Shown here piece after piece: positions 45,686 to 54,796 of a stretch of 64,000 bases of DNA (position 1 is its first letter; each line of letters starts with the position of its first letter). The position numbers were made by a program, and so were the translations under genes. The DNA is from Reichenbachiella faecimaris. GTDB lineage: Bacteria > Bacteroidota > Bacteroidia > Cytophagales > Cyclobacteriaceae. The stretch covers positions 434,001 to 498,000 of the forward strand of contig NZ_FWYF01000001.1 in the NCBI RefSeq assembly GCF_900176375.1. The letters are read 5' to 3'. The notes under the pieces are model-generated. The model saw only the letters and a list, made by a program, of their open reading frames with translations. It was not told the DNA's origin and searched no databases.

Positions 45686-48655
45686 TTAGCTCAACCTTTC
45701 TTCCAATTGATCTTTCCAAATTACAAATCCTTTTCTATCATCTTTATAATCATGCAAAATCTTAGAGAAATAAGATGGAGCTTGTTCCAGGAAAGATTGC
45801 CTTCCCTTTTCTCTGATAACTCTAATATGTCGATCGACTTCTTCAAGCCTACTCTTGAGAATGATGCGGTCTTTGCTAATGTGCCAGATGTAGGTAGCCT
45901 CTTCTGTATCCAATGTTTCCAATACAATGTGAAACTTTGTGTTTCCAGAAATGAGGAAGACGAAAGAAAATGGCGAAAGAACAAAACGCAATTTCAAAAT
46001 GCCAAACCCATGCTTTGATGCCAAATATTTGAGCTGCCTTCCGTGTTTTACATTGTGTTTGTCAAGCAGGTCGTCCAATAAATCTTTCCCTGAACCATAG
46101 AGTGCTTCTAGGTCTTTCTGTTTTGTTTCCTCATCGGTGATTTCAGCATTCTTTTTAAGAAAGCTCTTCTTGACAAAATGAAACTTTACACTATCAATTA
46201 CTTCACGGTTTATCTTCAAAAGATCATTGGATTCAGCGCTCTGAGCCTGTAAAATATGATCCTGAAACTCAGCATGAATCTCTACAGAAACATATTTCAA
46301 CTTCAGCACCTTCGAAAAATAGGGCTTGAGGATGTTAAATTCTGGTCGGATATCTAAATTCTCAATTTCAAAATCCAGTTCAGTTTTGGTTTCCTTTATA
46401 AAATGTCTGAATGAGATACCTCCGTATTGAAATTCTAGCTCATCAAAAGATACTTTGACATCACGGTCAATAATTAAGTCTTTATTCAGAGGGGGTTGCT
46501 CAGTTGAATCATCAAACAGAGAAGCTTGTCTATCCAGGTTACGGTAGTGAACATTTCGTTTTAGAAATAGCCGATGCAAATAGCCAATCTTATGGTCATG
46601 ATAATCATAGATGACAGGAGTCACTTCAGAACGCTGTACCCTTCCAATATACTGAATTAGCTTTCCTTTGAATGAAAAAGGATAAGCAAGAAACAATCTG
46701 GAAACGTTTTGAAGGTCAGAGCCTTCACCAAAATACTGCCCTGTTGTGATAAGTGCTTGATAATCTCCTTTCTTTAACCTTTCCCGCTTTTCATTTCTCG
46801 ACTTACTCGAATCGTCACCAGAAAGTGTCACCACCTCATAAGATTGCTTTAAAAACTGATGGAGGGTGTCAATATGCTCTTTTCTTTCCGTGATGATAAT
46901 GGATTTAAAACCTTGTTTAAGTTCATTGATCACATCGTTGAGAATTAGTCTGTTTCGTGTAGTATCATGTACTAAAGCCTTTGATAGCACTTCAAATTCA
47001 TCAGTTTTTGGATCAAAAGGGAAGTCGAAACCAGTAGTTCTAATTACAATCCTGGCTCTTTTAAAATTTTCGATTTCTGAAACTTTGATCTCTCCAATAA
47101 TTTCACCCAGATGAATGAAAATAAGTTTGCCATCTGAGTGCTTCCTAAATGGAGTTGCTGTCAACCCATATTGGTAGTAGGGGGTTAGTTTTGAGATGGT
47201 ATTTGAATATGTTTTAGCTGGAATGTGGTGACACTCATCAATGATGAGTGTACCAAAATGATTTTTGAGTTCAGGTTTTATTTCTATCTGTTTGGATAAA
47301 CTCTGAATGATCGCAACAGTGATTTTTTCTCCAACTCTGTTTTTACTGGAACCAATAATTCCAATTTCCTTTTTAGGAATGTTTAAGAAAGCTTGAATAC
47401 GTTCAACCCACTGATCGAGGAGCTGTTTTCTATGGACAATGATCAAAGCAGGTTGTTGTTTATCTACAATGATTTTTAATCCAATTACTGTCTTACCAGC
47501 TCCCGGAGGTGCCACGATGATACCAAAGTCCTTATTTCCAGATGAAGAAATAATAGGTTTTTGATGTGCCAAGAGTTCAATACTGGATTGGAAAGTGACT
47601 TTCTTCTTGAGTTTTCTCAGATCATTGAACTCATAGTCTATCTCGTTTGCTTTGAAATGTCTGATAAGTTTTCCTGTGAAACCTCTGGGAATGATTAGCT
47701 CAAATTCCTTCTCTTCAATGAGTTTAAAATACCTCTCGGTCCCCCAAGTATTTTTACCCGATTTCTTTTTAACGAAGTATTCAGAATTACCAACATTCAA
47801 TTCCTCCTTCAAAAAATCGATGAGGGGTAGAGTTAATGATGTTCTATTGATGTGAATGCTACTACCCAAGTTGATTTCCAACTTGGAAGAGGAATCTGAG
47901 AAAGTGCTTTTTCCTGCCTCATTGGTGAATTTATCATATAACTTATCAAGCACAAGTGCATCAATTCTTCGTATTGAGGACAGAAAACCTAGTTGATCCT
48001 CAAAAGGCTCAAAAGTCACAGGATTAATAAACCAGCTATTTCCTTTTAAGAGTGAATTTCCATAAAGTGGTAACGCAATGAGGTTCCCTAAACCTCTGCC
48101 CGAATGAAAATTTTGGTTAGGAAACAGCCGATCAAAACTGGAAGATTTATCAAATGCTGAGAATGCGCCTGTTTGTTCTAAAAGCGTAATCATCACCTTT
48201 CTGCTTCTAACAGCTGGATAGTTCTTATCAATGAAGACCCAGACATGCGCACCATTTCCAGATTGGGACCTCTCCAAATAGGATGGAATACCGTTTTCTG
48301 AACATAACTCAAGAAAAGCTAAGCTTTCTTCTTTCCACTTTTTACCGTCAAAGTCAGCTGCGATAAACCGACTAGTATTGTCCTCTAGTAAAGGATATCC
48401 CCCAATATGTTGTTCTCCTGAAAAATGTTTTTTGAGTTGATAATCATCAAGTTTTAGATAGGATTTCTCAGTAAAATTAGCAAAAGAACCTCCCTTCATT
48501 TTATGAAGCTTATATAAGTACGGGTCATAATGATAAGCTGGAGAATACCCTTTCTTATTTCCCTTTTCCCAACGGATAGCGAATACATCTTCTCTGACTT
48601 TAAAAAGAGCTTTGTAAAGTCCAAGTTGATCTGCCGAAGGTTTTAAAGAGTTCAC
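45686..48655 (-). CDS. TOTE-type archaeo-eukaryotic primase fused to a DEAD/DEAH helicase
   Basis: The first 240 residues match the TOTE conflict-system AEP domain: D101 and D103 in FIAADFDGKKW, H137 in SGNGAHVWVF, and D175 in SFDRLFPNQNF supply the three metal/nucleotide motifs. The superfamily 2 helicase has APPGAGKT (382-389), DECHH (473-477), GLTATPFRK (497-504) and QYIGRVQR near 663. At the C-terminus, about 250 residues (from about 740) have no recognised domain. Such single-protein primase-helicases are believed to be parts of mobile or anti-mobile conflict systems. It is next to abiE genes in the inner rlmD island. Confidence 0.9.
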   Translation of the reverse strand: MNSLKPSADQLGLYKALFKVREDVFAIRWEKGNKKGYSPAYHYDPYLYKLHKMKGGSFANFTEKSYLKLDDYQLKKHFSGEQHIGGYPLLEDNTSRFIAADFDGKKWKEESLAFLELCSENGIPSYLERSQSGNGAHVWVFIDKNYPAVRSRKVMITLLEQTGAFSAFDKSSSFDRLFPNQNFHSGRGLGNLIALPLYGNSLLKGNSWFINPVTFEPFEDQLGFLSSIRRIDALVLDKLYDKFTNEAGKSTFSDSSSKLEINLGSSIHINRTSLTLPLIDFLKEELNVGNSEYFVKKKSGKNTWGTERYFKLIEEKEFELIIPRGFTGKLIRHFKANEIDYEFNDLRKLKKKVTFQSSIELLAHQKPIISSSGNKDFGIIVAPPGAGKTVIGLKIIVDKQQPALIIVHRKQLLDQWVERIQAFLNIPKKEIGIIGSSKNRVGEKITVAIIQSLSKQIEIKPELKNHFGTLIIDECHHIPAKTYSNTISKLTPYYQYGLTATPFRKHSDGKLIFIHLGEIIGEIKVSEIENFKRARIVIRTTGFDFPFDPKTDEFEVLSKALVHDTTRNRLILNDVINELKQGFKSIIITERKEHIDTLHQFLKQSYEVVTLSGDDSSKSRNEKRERLKKGDYQALITTGQYFGEGSDLQNVSRLFLAYPFSFKGKLIQYIGRVQRSEVTPVIYDYHDHKIGYLHRLFLKRNVHYRNLDRQASLFDDSTEQPPLNKDLIIDRDVKVSFDELEFQYGGISFRHFIKETKTELDFEIENLDIRPEFNILKPYFSKVLKLKYVSVEIHAEFQDHILQAQSAESNDLLKINREVIDSVKFHFVKKSFLKKNAEITDEETKQKDLEALYGSGKDLLDDLLDKHNVKHGRQLKYLASKHGFGILKLRFVLSPFSFVFLISGNTKFHIVLETLDTEEATYIWHISKDRIILKSRLEEVDRHIRVIREKGRQSFLEQAPSYFSKILHDYKDDRKGFVIWKDQLEERLS

Positions 48656-48668
48656 TATTAATGGGGTA

Positions 48669-49583
48669 TTAAACTTTGCATTTTTCTGAAAATGACTTTT
48701 CTAACAATCCGACCATCTCCCCGTGCTTATTAGGGTTGTATCGTTTAAGCCTTGTCAGGTTTTGAATTTTCCACTGAACCGATGGGAATCTTTCAAAGTC
48801 ATAGATACCCCAATCAGGTTCCAATTTTGAGAATCCGATTAGAAATTGTTTGTCTGGATCAGTCCAGGACTCAGATATCTTAGAGATAAGGGCGTTCCTC
48901 GTTGCTTCAAAATCATCATAGGTAAATGGCTCAGCGGTCATCCCCGAAAACTGATTTTCGAAAGCAGATCGTTGATCTTGTAAGTTGGGTTGAAGTAATT
49001 CGTGAATAGGCCTGTTGCTACTGATAGCTGAGAGAAGAAATCCTTTCTTTATTTCATCAATGATGCCCTCATTTTGTAATAGATATTTCACATCAAAAAG
49101 GTCACGTGGGTGCTGTCGATCTAGCGCAGCACATATTTTCCCTCCATACAATTGGGATAGTGGAACCACAGGGATTGAGCAAAATGCATCGAATTGATCT
49201 TGTGCTTTTTCGCATAGTTGATATTCAACAGGATCAGAAAGAACACCCCGATTGGTTTGATTTACCTCTACCTTAACTTGAAAACTTCGATTGGAAACTT
49301 GAAGTTTGGAGACTTCCATTTGATGTTGAACTTTTGCTTTGGGAAGAGCTGTAAGAATTCGGCCTTGTATCCGTTCCAAAGCATCGGAAACATTGTCCAA
49401 TGAGGTCTTACGATCTTCTATCGGTAGGTATGTCAAATCAATGTCCACAGATAACCTAGGCATTTCACGCACAAAGAGATTGATAGCAGTTCCCCCATGT
49501 AATGCGAAACATTTTTCTTTGGCTATCTCTGGTAGAACAGATAGTAATAAGGATACCTGTCCTCTGTAAGTTTCATTCATCAT
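48669..49583 (-). CDS. abiEii: AbiEii-family nucleotidyltransferase toxin
   Basis: The nucleotidyltransferase core is visible at residues 25-52 as CFALHGGTAINLFVREMPRLSVDIDLTYLP, with GGT 30-32, S45 and the acidic pair D47 and D49. A later segment QLYGGKICAALDRQHPRDLFDVKYLL is also typical of AbiEii/AbiGii. These toxins use nucleotides to modify tRNA or a similar target and stop growth until the AbiEi antitoxin represses it. It overlaps the antitoxin gene by 11 bases and is followed 13 bases later by the TOTE primase-helicase gene, so all three may be in one transcript. Confidence 0.93.
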   Translation of the reverse strand: MMNETYRGQVSLLLSVLPEIAKEKCFALHGGTAINLFVREMPRLSVDIDLTYLPIEDRKTSLDNVSDALERIQGRILTALPKAKVQHQMEVSKLQVSNRSFQVKVEVNQTNRGVLSDPVEYQLCEKAQDQFDAFCSIPVVPLSQLYGGKICAALDRQHPRDLFDVKYLLQNEGIIDEIKKGFLLSAISSNRPIHELLQPNLQDQRSAFENQFSGMTAEPFTYDDFEATRNALISKISESWTDPDKQFLIGFSKLEPDWGIYDFERFPSVQWKIQNLTRLKRYNPNKHGEMVGLLEKSFSEKCKV

Positions 49584-50346
49584 TTAAGCCCAGGTCTTTG
49601 TTTACGGTGATTTGATATTTGGGAATATAAGCACCTCCAGTTATGATACTTCTTTTCCCCTTACCCAAGTCTATTTGGTCAAGGTCTATGTGCTTCAGCC
49701 AAGCATGTTCTGCCTTATCTGCAAGAAATAAAAAAAGCCTTTTAACTTTCACTGAAGCACATGCTTCTAACAGTTTTTGCACTTCTTTTGGTCTAAGATT
49801 ATTGAGCCCTTCCATTAGTTCGTAACATTCACGCAAGTCTTGATACTTTGGGACCAGGTATAGACATTCCATGAGTGCTCTTGCTGAATTAGATATTTTA
49901 AGCGGAAAACTTTTTCTTTCGATTTGAGTGAGGCCTATATCCTTGGGAAGGAAACCTGATTGGTAATGATTGAATTCAGTACCCCAATCGTAATTTTTAA
50001 ACCAAACTGGTAGGTTTTCTTCTTTCCCTCCAAACAGTGTTATTCTCTTGGTAGAAAATTCAAGGTAATGAGACTTACCCAATAGAGACAATGCAGTTTT
50101 TCCACCAGGATGTATACTTGAATCACCTTGTTGTTGTAGTGAATGCAATGCGCCTTCATAATTGACCTCATCTCCGGTTCTTATCATAGCACCTGTGCCG
50201 ATAGATAAAAGCCAGTTGCTTTTACGGTATCTCTTTTGTAAGTCAAGGCTGTAGCCTTTTTTTGATAGCCAGGAAGCCAGGAAGACAATTCCCTTGGGTT
50301 GAGATTGTAGTAATTGGTTTATTTTACTTCCTTTTTCGGTATTCAT
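49573..50346 (-). CDS. abiEi: AbiEi-family antitoxin/transcriptional repressor
   Basis: The N-terminal winged-helix-like segment (SKINQLLQSQPKGIVFLASWLSKKGYSLDLQKRYRKSNWLLSIGTGAMI) is that of the AbiEi N-terminal domain, and the following 170 residues fit the AbiEi antitoxin domain (EGALHSLQQQGDSSIHPGGKTALSLLGKSHYL). It should bind its own promoter and neutralise AbiEii in a type IV manner. Inverted repeats over the likely promoter just upstream support autoregulation. Length 257 is normal for this family. First gene of the inner-island operon. Confidence 0.92.
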   Translation of the reverse strand: MNTEKGSKINQLLQSQPKGIVFLASWLSKKGYSLDLQKRYRKSNWLLSIGTGAMIRTGDEVNYEGALHSLQQQGDSSIHPGGKTALSLLGKSHYLEFSTKRITLFGGKEENLPVWFKNYDWGTEFNHYQSGFLPKDIGLTQIERKSFPLKISNSARALMECLYLVPKYQDLRECYELMEGLNNLRPKEVQKLLEACASVKVKRLFLFLADKAEHAWLKHIDLDQIDLGKGKRSIITGGAYIPKYQITVNKDLGLNDE

Positions 50347-50350
50347 AGTA

Positions 50351-50395
50351 CCAATCTATCATGAATTTTAAACCATAACAACTTTTGGTTTAAAA
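50351..50395 (-). promoter_or_regulatory. abiE operator and promoter: 10-bp inverted repeat over a -33/-7 pair
   Basis: TTTTAAACCA (50366-50375) and TGGTTTAAAA (50386-50395) are perfect reverse complements separated by 10 bases. On the minus strand TTG, 20 bases, TAGATTGG forms a weak Bacteroidota promoter whose -33 falls between the arms. AbiEi is known to bind repeats in its promoter. Confidence 0.6.
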
Positions 50396-50477
50396 AACCG
50401 ATCTTAAAGGTACTTTTAGTCCTTTTCAGTTAGAAAATATAAACCGCTTTTATGATGAAGTAAGCATTAAAGTTCAT

Positions 50478-50533
50478 TGTCCGCTAGACATGTTTGTCAA
50501 TTCTTTGCCCTTGGACAAAAAACGGACAAAAAC
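50478..50533. repeat. GGACA motif cluster at the right end of the inner island
   Basis: GGACAAAAAACGGACAAAAAC (50513-50533) is close to the GCGGACAAAGAACGGACAT of copy B at 45588-45606. TGTCCGC (50478-50484) is the inverse of GCGGACA. ACATGTTTGTC (near 50489) and GACAAAAACATGT form an imperfect inverted pair around it. This may be a recombinase-binding region. Confidence 0.45.
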
Positions 50534-50639
50534 ATGTGGAAATCTAGGAAAATGTTGGGAATGGATGAGAAACGATAGGAAAGCATAAGAAATGGAAAAA
50601 GCCTAAAAACGCTGTTTTTGATCCGATTTCCCAACTTTC

Positions 50640-50655
50640 ATGAGAAATTTCTCAT
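50640..50655. repeat. Perfect 16-base palindrome just downstream of rlmD
   Basis: ATGAGAAATTTCTCAT is a perfect palindrome 12 bases beyond the rlmD stop. It could be an RNA hairpin in the rlmD 3' UTR or part of the insertion site. Confidence 0.5.
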
Positions 50656-50667
50656 TTGATTTCCTAT

Positions 50668-52074
50668 TTATTTTCTCAATTCTAATAAGCAGATGCATTC
50701 CACATGATGTGTATGAGGAAACATATCTACAGGCTGCACCTTGGTCACCTGATATTGTTGATCCATCAAAGCGATATCTCTGGCCTGTGTAGCAGGATTG
50801 CAACTCACATATACCACTTTCTGAGGAGCCAGTTTCATAATCATATTCACTACGTTTTCGTGCATACCTGCTCTTGGGGGGTCTGTGATGATCACATCAG
50901 GTTGGCCGTGCTCAGACACAAACTCATCATTAAGCAGGTCCTTCATATCTCCAGCATAAAAATCAGTGTTGGTGATACCATTCACTTCTGCATTTACAAA
51001 TGCATCTTGAATAGCCGCCTCTACATACTCTATGCCTACTACCTTTTTTGCCTGCTTGGCGCAATAATTGGCGATAGTACCCGTACCTGTATATAAATCA
51101 TACACCAACTCATCTCCTTGCAGATCAGCAAATTCTACTGTTTTGTCATACAATATTTTAGCCTGTGCAGAATTGGTTTGGTAGAAAGACTTGGCACCTA
51201 TTTTGAATGCTAAGTCTCCCATCTTTTCTACAATGTGATCCTTCCCTGAAAAGGTTATGATTTCCTGATCATAAATAGTATCATTCTTCTTTTGATTAAT
51301 CACATATAGTAAGGAAGTAATTTCTGGGAATTTGCTTTTCAAATGATTCATCAAAGTCCCAATTTTCTCTTCATCATTTTCGAAAAACTGAATCAGCACC
51401 ATCAATTCGCCAGCATCTGTATATCGAATCATTAAAATTCTTAACAACCCTACTTGTTCTCTGATATCGAAAAAGGAATAGTCATTGGCAATAGCAAAAG
51501 ATCGAATTTCATTTTTAATGGCATTGGCTGGATCAGCCATCAAATGGCAAGTATCTATATCCACAATCTTATCAAACAGACGGGGTACATGGAAGCCTAA
51601 CGCATTTCGTTCGATTACCTCATCAGACTCAATTTGTTCTTTAGTCAACCACTTTTTATTGGAAAAAGTAAACTCCAGCTTGTTTCTGTAACGATCAGTT
51701 TTGGCAGAGCCAATGATTGGGGAAACTTCTGGCAGTTCTATTTTACCAATACGAGTCAAATGATCCTCCACTTGTTGCTGCTTAAATGCTAGCTGAGAAT
51801 CATAAGCCAGATTCTGCCATTTGCACCCTCCACATGCGCCAAAATGTTCGCAAATAGGTTCTATTCTTAGGTCAGAGTAGGTATGGAATTTCAAAGGGTA
51901 ACCTTCCAAATATGCCTTTCTCTTCTTTCGTACTTGTACATCTACCACATCCCCTGGAACTGTTCTTTCTATAAAGATCACCTGCCCATCCTGACGTGCT
52001 AAACTTTTGCCTTCTGCTGCTACTGCCTCAACTGTCAGGTTTTCAATTACAATATTCTTTTTCTTTCGTGCCAT
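50668..52074 (-). CDS. rlmD: 23S rRNA (uracil-C5)-methyltransferase RlmD
   Basis: The start ATG at 52074 (MARKKKNIVI) gives the family's N-terminus; an in-frame ATG at 52113 adds 13 unlikely residues. A TRAM domain (1-60) is followed by the Fe-S cysteines C75, C81 and C84 in CEHFGACGGCKWQ. The SAM region has YDLYTGTGTIANYCAKQ and the methyltransferase motif DPPRAGMHENVV; VSCNPATQARD carries the catalytic cysteine. It methylates U1939-type uridine in 23S rRNA. The last codons, encoding THHVECICLLELRK, are the apparent integration site for the two islands to the left. Confidence 0.95.
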   Translation of the reverse strand: MARKKKNIVIENLTVEAVAAEGKSLARQDGQVIFIERTVPGDVVDVQVRKKRKAYLEGYPLKFHTYSDLRIEPICEHFGACGGCKWQNLAYDSQLAFKQQQVEDHLTRIGKIELPEVSPIIGSAKTDRYRNKLEFTFSNKKWLTKEQIESDEVIERNALGFHVPRLFDKIVDIDTCHLMADPANAIKNEIRSFAIANDYSFFDIREQVGLLRILMIRYTDAGELMVLIQFFENDEEKIGTLMNHLKSKFPEITSLLYVINQKKNDTIYDQEIITFSGKDHIVEKMGDLAFKIGAKSFYQTNSAQAKILYDKTVEFADLQGDELVYDLYTGTGTIANYCAKQAKKVVGIEYVEAAIQDAFVNAEVNGITNTDFYAGDMKDLLNDEFVSEHGQPDVIITDPPRAGMHENVVNMIMKLAPQKVVYVSCNPATQARDIALMDQQYQVTKVQPVDMFPHTHHVECICLLELRK

Positions 52075-52218
52075 GAATTGCAAAACTAGATAATCCAACA
52101 GTCCAATATTCAATTTTTAAATCCCATTTTTCTTTTTAAAAGTCAAAACCAGACAGACCATCCTAAAACTGAAGTGTTGATTGCAAAAAAATCACTTCAT
52201 GTCACTATATTGTGTGTT

Positions 52219-54795
52219 ATGAAAAAAGTCCTTTTTCTCATAATCACTTGCTTAGCTCTGCACGCAAAGATATGGGCCTGGCATATTGTGGGTGGCGAAA
52301 TGGAACTCACACATTTGCAGGATTATACATATCAACTCAATCTCATTCAGTATTTTGATCGTGCACAGAGCACTAACCCGGGGCCAGATTTTTCGGCCAC
52401 TGTGTATTTTTTTAGAAATAGTGATCACACATTTATTCGAACTGAGACTCTTTTTCAAGCGAGTGATGAATCCGTAGCATATACTAACCCAGAGTGCGCA
52501 ATAGGTGATCTGCAGACTGGGAGAGTTACTTATACTGCTGAAATAACGCTTGATCCAGATATTTTCAATGAAGAAGAAGGGTATTATGTAACTTGGGAAA
52601 GATGTTGTCGAAATGCCTCCATATCAAACATAGTTAACCCCTCTGGTCAAGGCATGACTTATGTGCTTGAGTTTCCTCCAGTAGTGAAAGAAGGTGCACA
52701 ATTTATTAATTCCTCACCACAGCTATTTCCACCCTTGAGTGATTATGCTTGCATAAACCAAATCTATTACGCAGATTTTTCTGGTACAGATCCAGATGGA
52801 GATTCGATTGCTTATTCGCTTTCAACACCTTTGAACAGTTCTGTTGGAGGAACTCCACTACCCATTCCTCAACCCAAGCCTTTCCCAGAAATTTTCTTTT
52901 CAGGTGGTTTTAGTATTGACAACGTGATTCCTGGAAGTCCCTCACTTGCCATCTCAGATGATGGCTATCTCACTGTCAACCCAACCAACATTGGCCTATA
53001 TGTCTTTTCAGTTTTGGTAGAAGAATTTAGAAATGGTGAAAAATTGGGTGAACTCAGAAGAGATTTTCAGATGCTGGTAGTTGATGGATGTGATCCTCCT
53101 ACACCACCAGTTGCAGAAGTCAGGCTTGAAGGGGAAACGGATTTATACACAGAAGGAACTGTCATTAGTTATTCTACAGCTGATGAAAAATGCTTTGAAT
53201 ATTTGGTTGTTGACAATGCAGGAGAAAATGTAAGCTTTAAAGCTGTAGGTGTCAATTTTGATGAAGAAGTATCAGATATTTTTAAAATAGATAGCAGTAC
53301 AATTATCAATGAGGAAGGTGATACTTTAAGAGTAGAGGTATGTATTTCTGATTGCCCCTACAAACAAGACGAGCCCTTTATCATTGATCTGATTGCCTCA
53401 GACAATGCCTGCCCTCTCCCACAAAGGGATACTGTACGTATGATTTTCAATGTGGAGCCTCCGGCCAATAACGATCCATTTTATGAAAGTCCGAGTAGTG
53501 CATTCCCAATTCAGCGAACAGAAGAAGAAGGACAGGTGATTGCCATTGACGATTTACTCATTGGCAAAGATGACGATATGGATTCGCTAAGATTCTTCTT
53601 TGTGGCTGATGGATACGCCCCAGAAGATTATGGTATGTCTCTTGTACCTGAAACTAACACTTTAGGGGAAAGAAGTGTTACATTCAATTGGAATACGAGT
53701 TGTGAATCATATCCATTTGGTGATCAAAATATTTTTGATTTAGGTATTGTCCTAGAGGATTATGACACTTGCGCCCTTGACAGTGGTGATACTCTTTTTT
53801 ATGAACTAGAAGTTATCCTGCCAGACAATACACTGCCAACTATATCCGTACCATCTAATACCTACAATCGTCTAATCAAAACGAACCTTCCTTTTGAAGT
53901 TAGCGCTACAGATGCAGACAATGATCCAATCACGTTAACTGCTTTCGGGGATGGATTTAACCTTCAAAGTATGGGAGCTGTTTTTGAAAACCAGTCAGGT
54001 GATGGAAATGTTTCTTCAGATTTCTTTTGGGATCTGTCCTGTGAGAATTTGAATATTACAAGTAGTCAGACCTATAAGATTTTTTTTACTTCAGAAGATG
54101 AAGATGTATGTTATGAATCCAATAAAGACACTGTAGAAGTCATTGTAAATGTGATCGTTCCGCCTAACAACACGCCAACATTCGAAGTGGAAAACAACTA
54201 CACTTTGAGTGTCAATGAAGAGTTTGAATTGGATATTGTGGCCAGTGATGGAGACAATACAGATTTGTTGACACTCGATTTACTATCCAATAATTCTGCA
54301 CCACCTTCTGAGGGCTTTTCATTTGAACCTAGCACTGGAATTGGAAGAGTATCTTCCAGTTTGTCCTGGACTCCAGAATGTGGTCTTCTTGGTGACAATT
54401 TCGAATCCAACACCTATTCAGTAGATTTTTTTGTGTATGACGACAACTGTCCAAATATAGAATCTGAGGTGCATACCATAACTTTTGAAGTAACAGAACT
54501 TACGGTTGAATATGGTCAATTTGCACCTCCCAATGCATTTACTCCTAACGGAGATGGCCGAAATGACACCTATTCCTTATCCAATCTTACTGAGCAGTAT
54601 TACAATCTTCCGCCAGACAATTGCGCAGATCAATTTCAGTCAATTGTGATTTTTGATAGAGCTGGGGGCACGGTTTTCAAATCAACTGATAGAGAATTTA
54701 ACTGGACCGGACAAGGAGCTGAAAATGGCACCTATTTCTTCCATATAGATTATATAAATACTGACTATAAAGGGGTGATTACACTAATAAGATAG
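52219..54795 (+). CDS. Large secreted protein with gliding-motility (type IX) C-terminal sorting domain
   Basis: The ATG at 52219 (MKKVLFLIITCLALHAKIWAW) gives a signal peptide; an earlier in-frame ATG lies at 52174. The 800-residue mature part starts with HIVGGEMELTHLQDYTYQLNLIQYFD and holds about four beta-sandwich units with DxDxD-like loops (DPDGDSIAYSLS, DADNDPITLTAFGDG, DGDNTDLLTLDLLS). The C-terminal 90 residues, PPNAFTPNGDGRNDTYSL through GTYFFHIDYINTDYKGVITLIR, are the CHU_C/gliding-motility-associated domain used as a type B signal for T9SS export. It is probably attached to the cell surface; adhesion or matrix function is inferred. Confidence 0.9.
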   Translation: MKKVLFLIITCLALHAKIWAWHIVGGEMELTHLQDYTYQLNLIQYFDRAQSTNPGPDFSATVYFFRNSDHTFIRTETLFQASDESVAYTNPECAIGDLQTGRVTYTAEITLDPDIFNEEEGYYVTWERCCRNASISNIVNPSGQGMTYVLEFPPVVKEGAQFINSSPQLFPPLSDYACINQIYYADFSGTDPDGDSIAYSLSTPLNSSVGGTPLPIPQPKPFPEIFFSGGFSIDNVIPGSPSLAISDDGYLTVNPTNIGLYVFSVLVEEFRNGEKLGELRRDFQMLVVDGCDPPTPPVAEVRLEGETDLYTEGTVISYSTADEKCFEYLVVDNAGENVSFKAVGVNFDEEVSDIFKIDSSTIINEEGDTLRVEVCISDCPYKQDEPFIIDLIASDNACPLPQRDTVRMIFNVEPPANNDPFYESPSSAFPIQRTEEEGQVIAIDDLLIGKDDDMDSLRFFFVADGYAPEDYGMSLVPETNTLGERSVTFNWNTSCESYPFGDQNIFDLGIVLEDYDTCALDSGDTLFYELEVILPDNTLPTISVPSNTYNRLIKTNLPFEVSATDADNDPITLTAFGDGFNLQSMGAVFENQSGDGNVSSDFFWDLSCENLNITSSQTYKIFFTSEDEDVCYESNKDTVEVIVNVIVPPNNTPTFEVENNYTLSVNEEFELDIVASDGDNTDLLTLDLLSNNSAPPSEGFSFEPSTGIGRVSSSLSWTPECGLLGDNFESNTYSVDFFVYDDNCPNIESEVHTITFEVTELTVEYGQFAPPNAFTPNGDGRNDTYSLSNLTEQYYNLPPDNCADQFQSIVIFDRAGGTVFKSTDREFNWTGQGAENGTYFFHIDYINTDYKGVITLIR

Positions 54796-54796
54796 A

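Larger units (their letters stand above)
50347..50667. other. 321-base noncoding region between abiEi and rlmD
   Basis: It holds the abiE operator/promoter on the left, the GGACA repeats in the middle (50478-50533) and a 16-base palindrome on the right (50640-50655). It contains no supported gene. Confidence 0.6.

Noticed and set aside
45707-46018. Plus-strand open frame opposite the C-terminus of the TOTE helicase
   Set aside because: Lies in the antisense strand of a gene whose frame stays open for 989 codons.
40500-50667. Integrase, transposase or insertion-sequence ends within the islands
   Set aside because: I looked for tyrosine/serine recombinase motifs and terminal inverted repeats next to target duplications and found none; the islands seem to lack their own recombinase.
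50704-51096. Plus-strand open frame opposite rlmD
   Set aside because: Antisense to conserved RlmD sequence; no features of its own.
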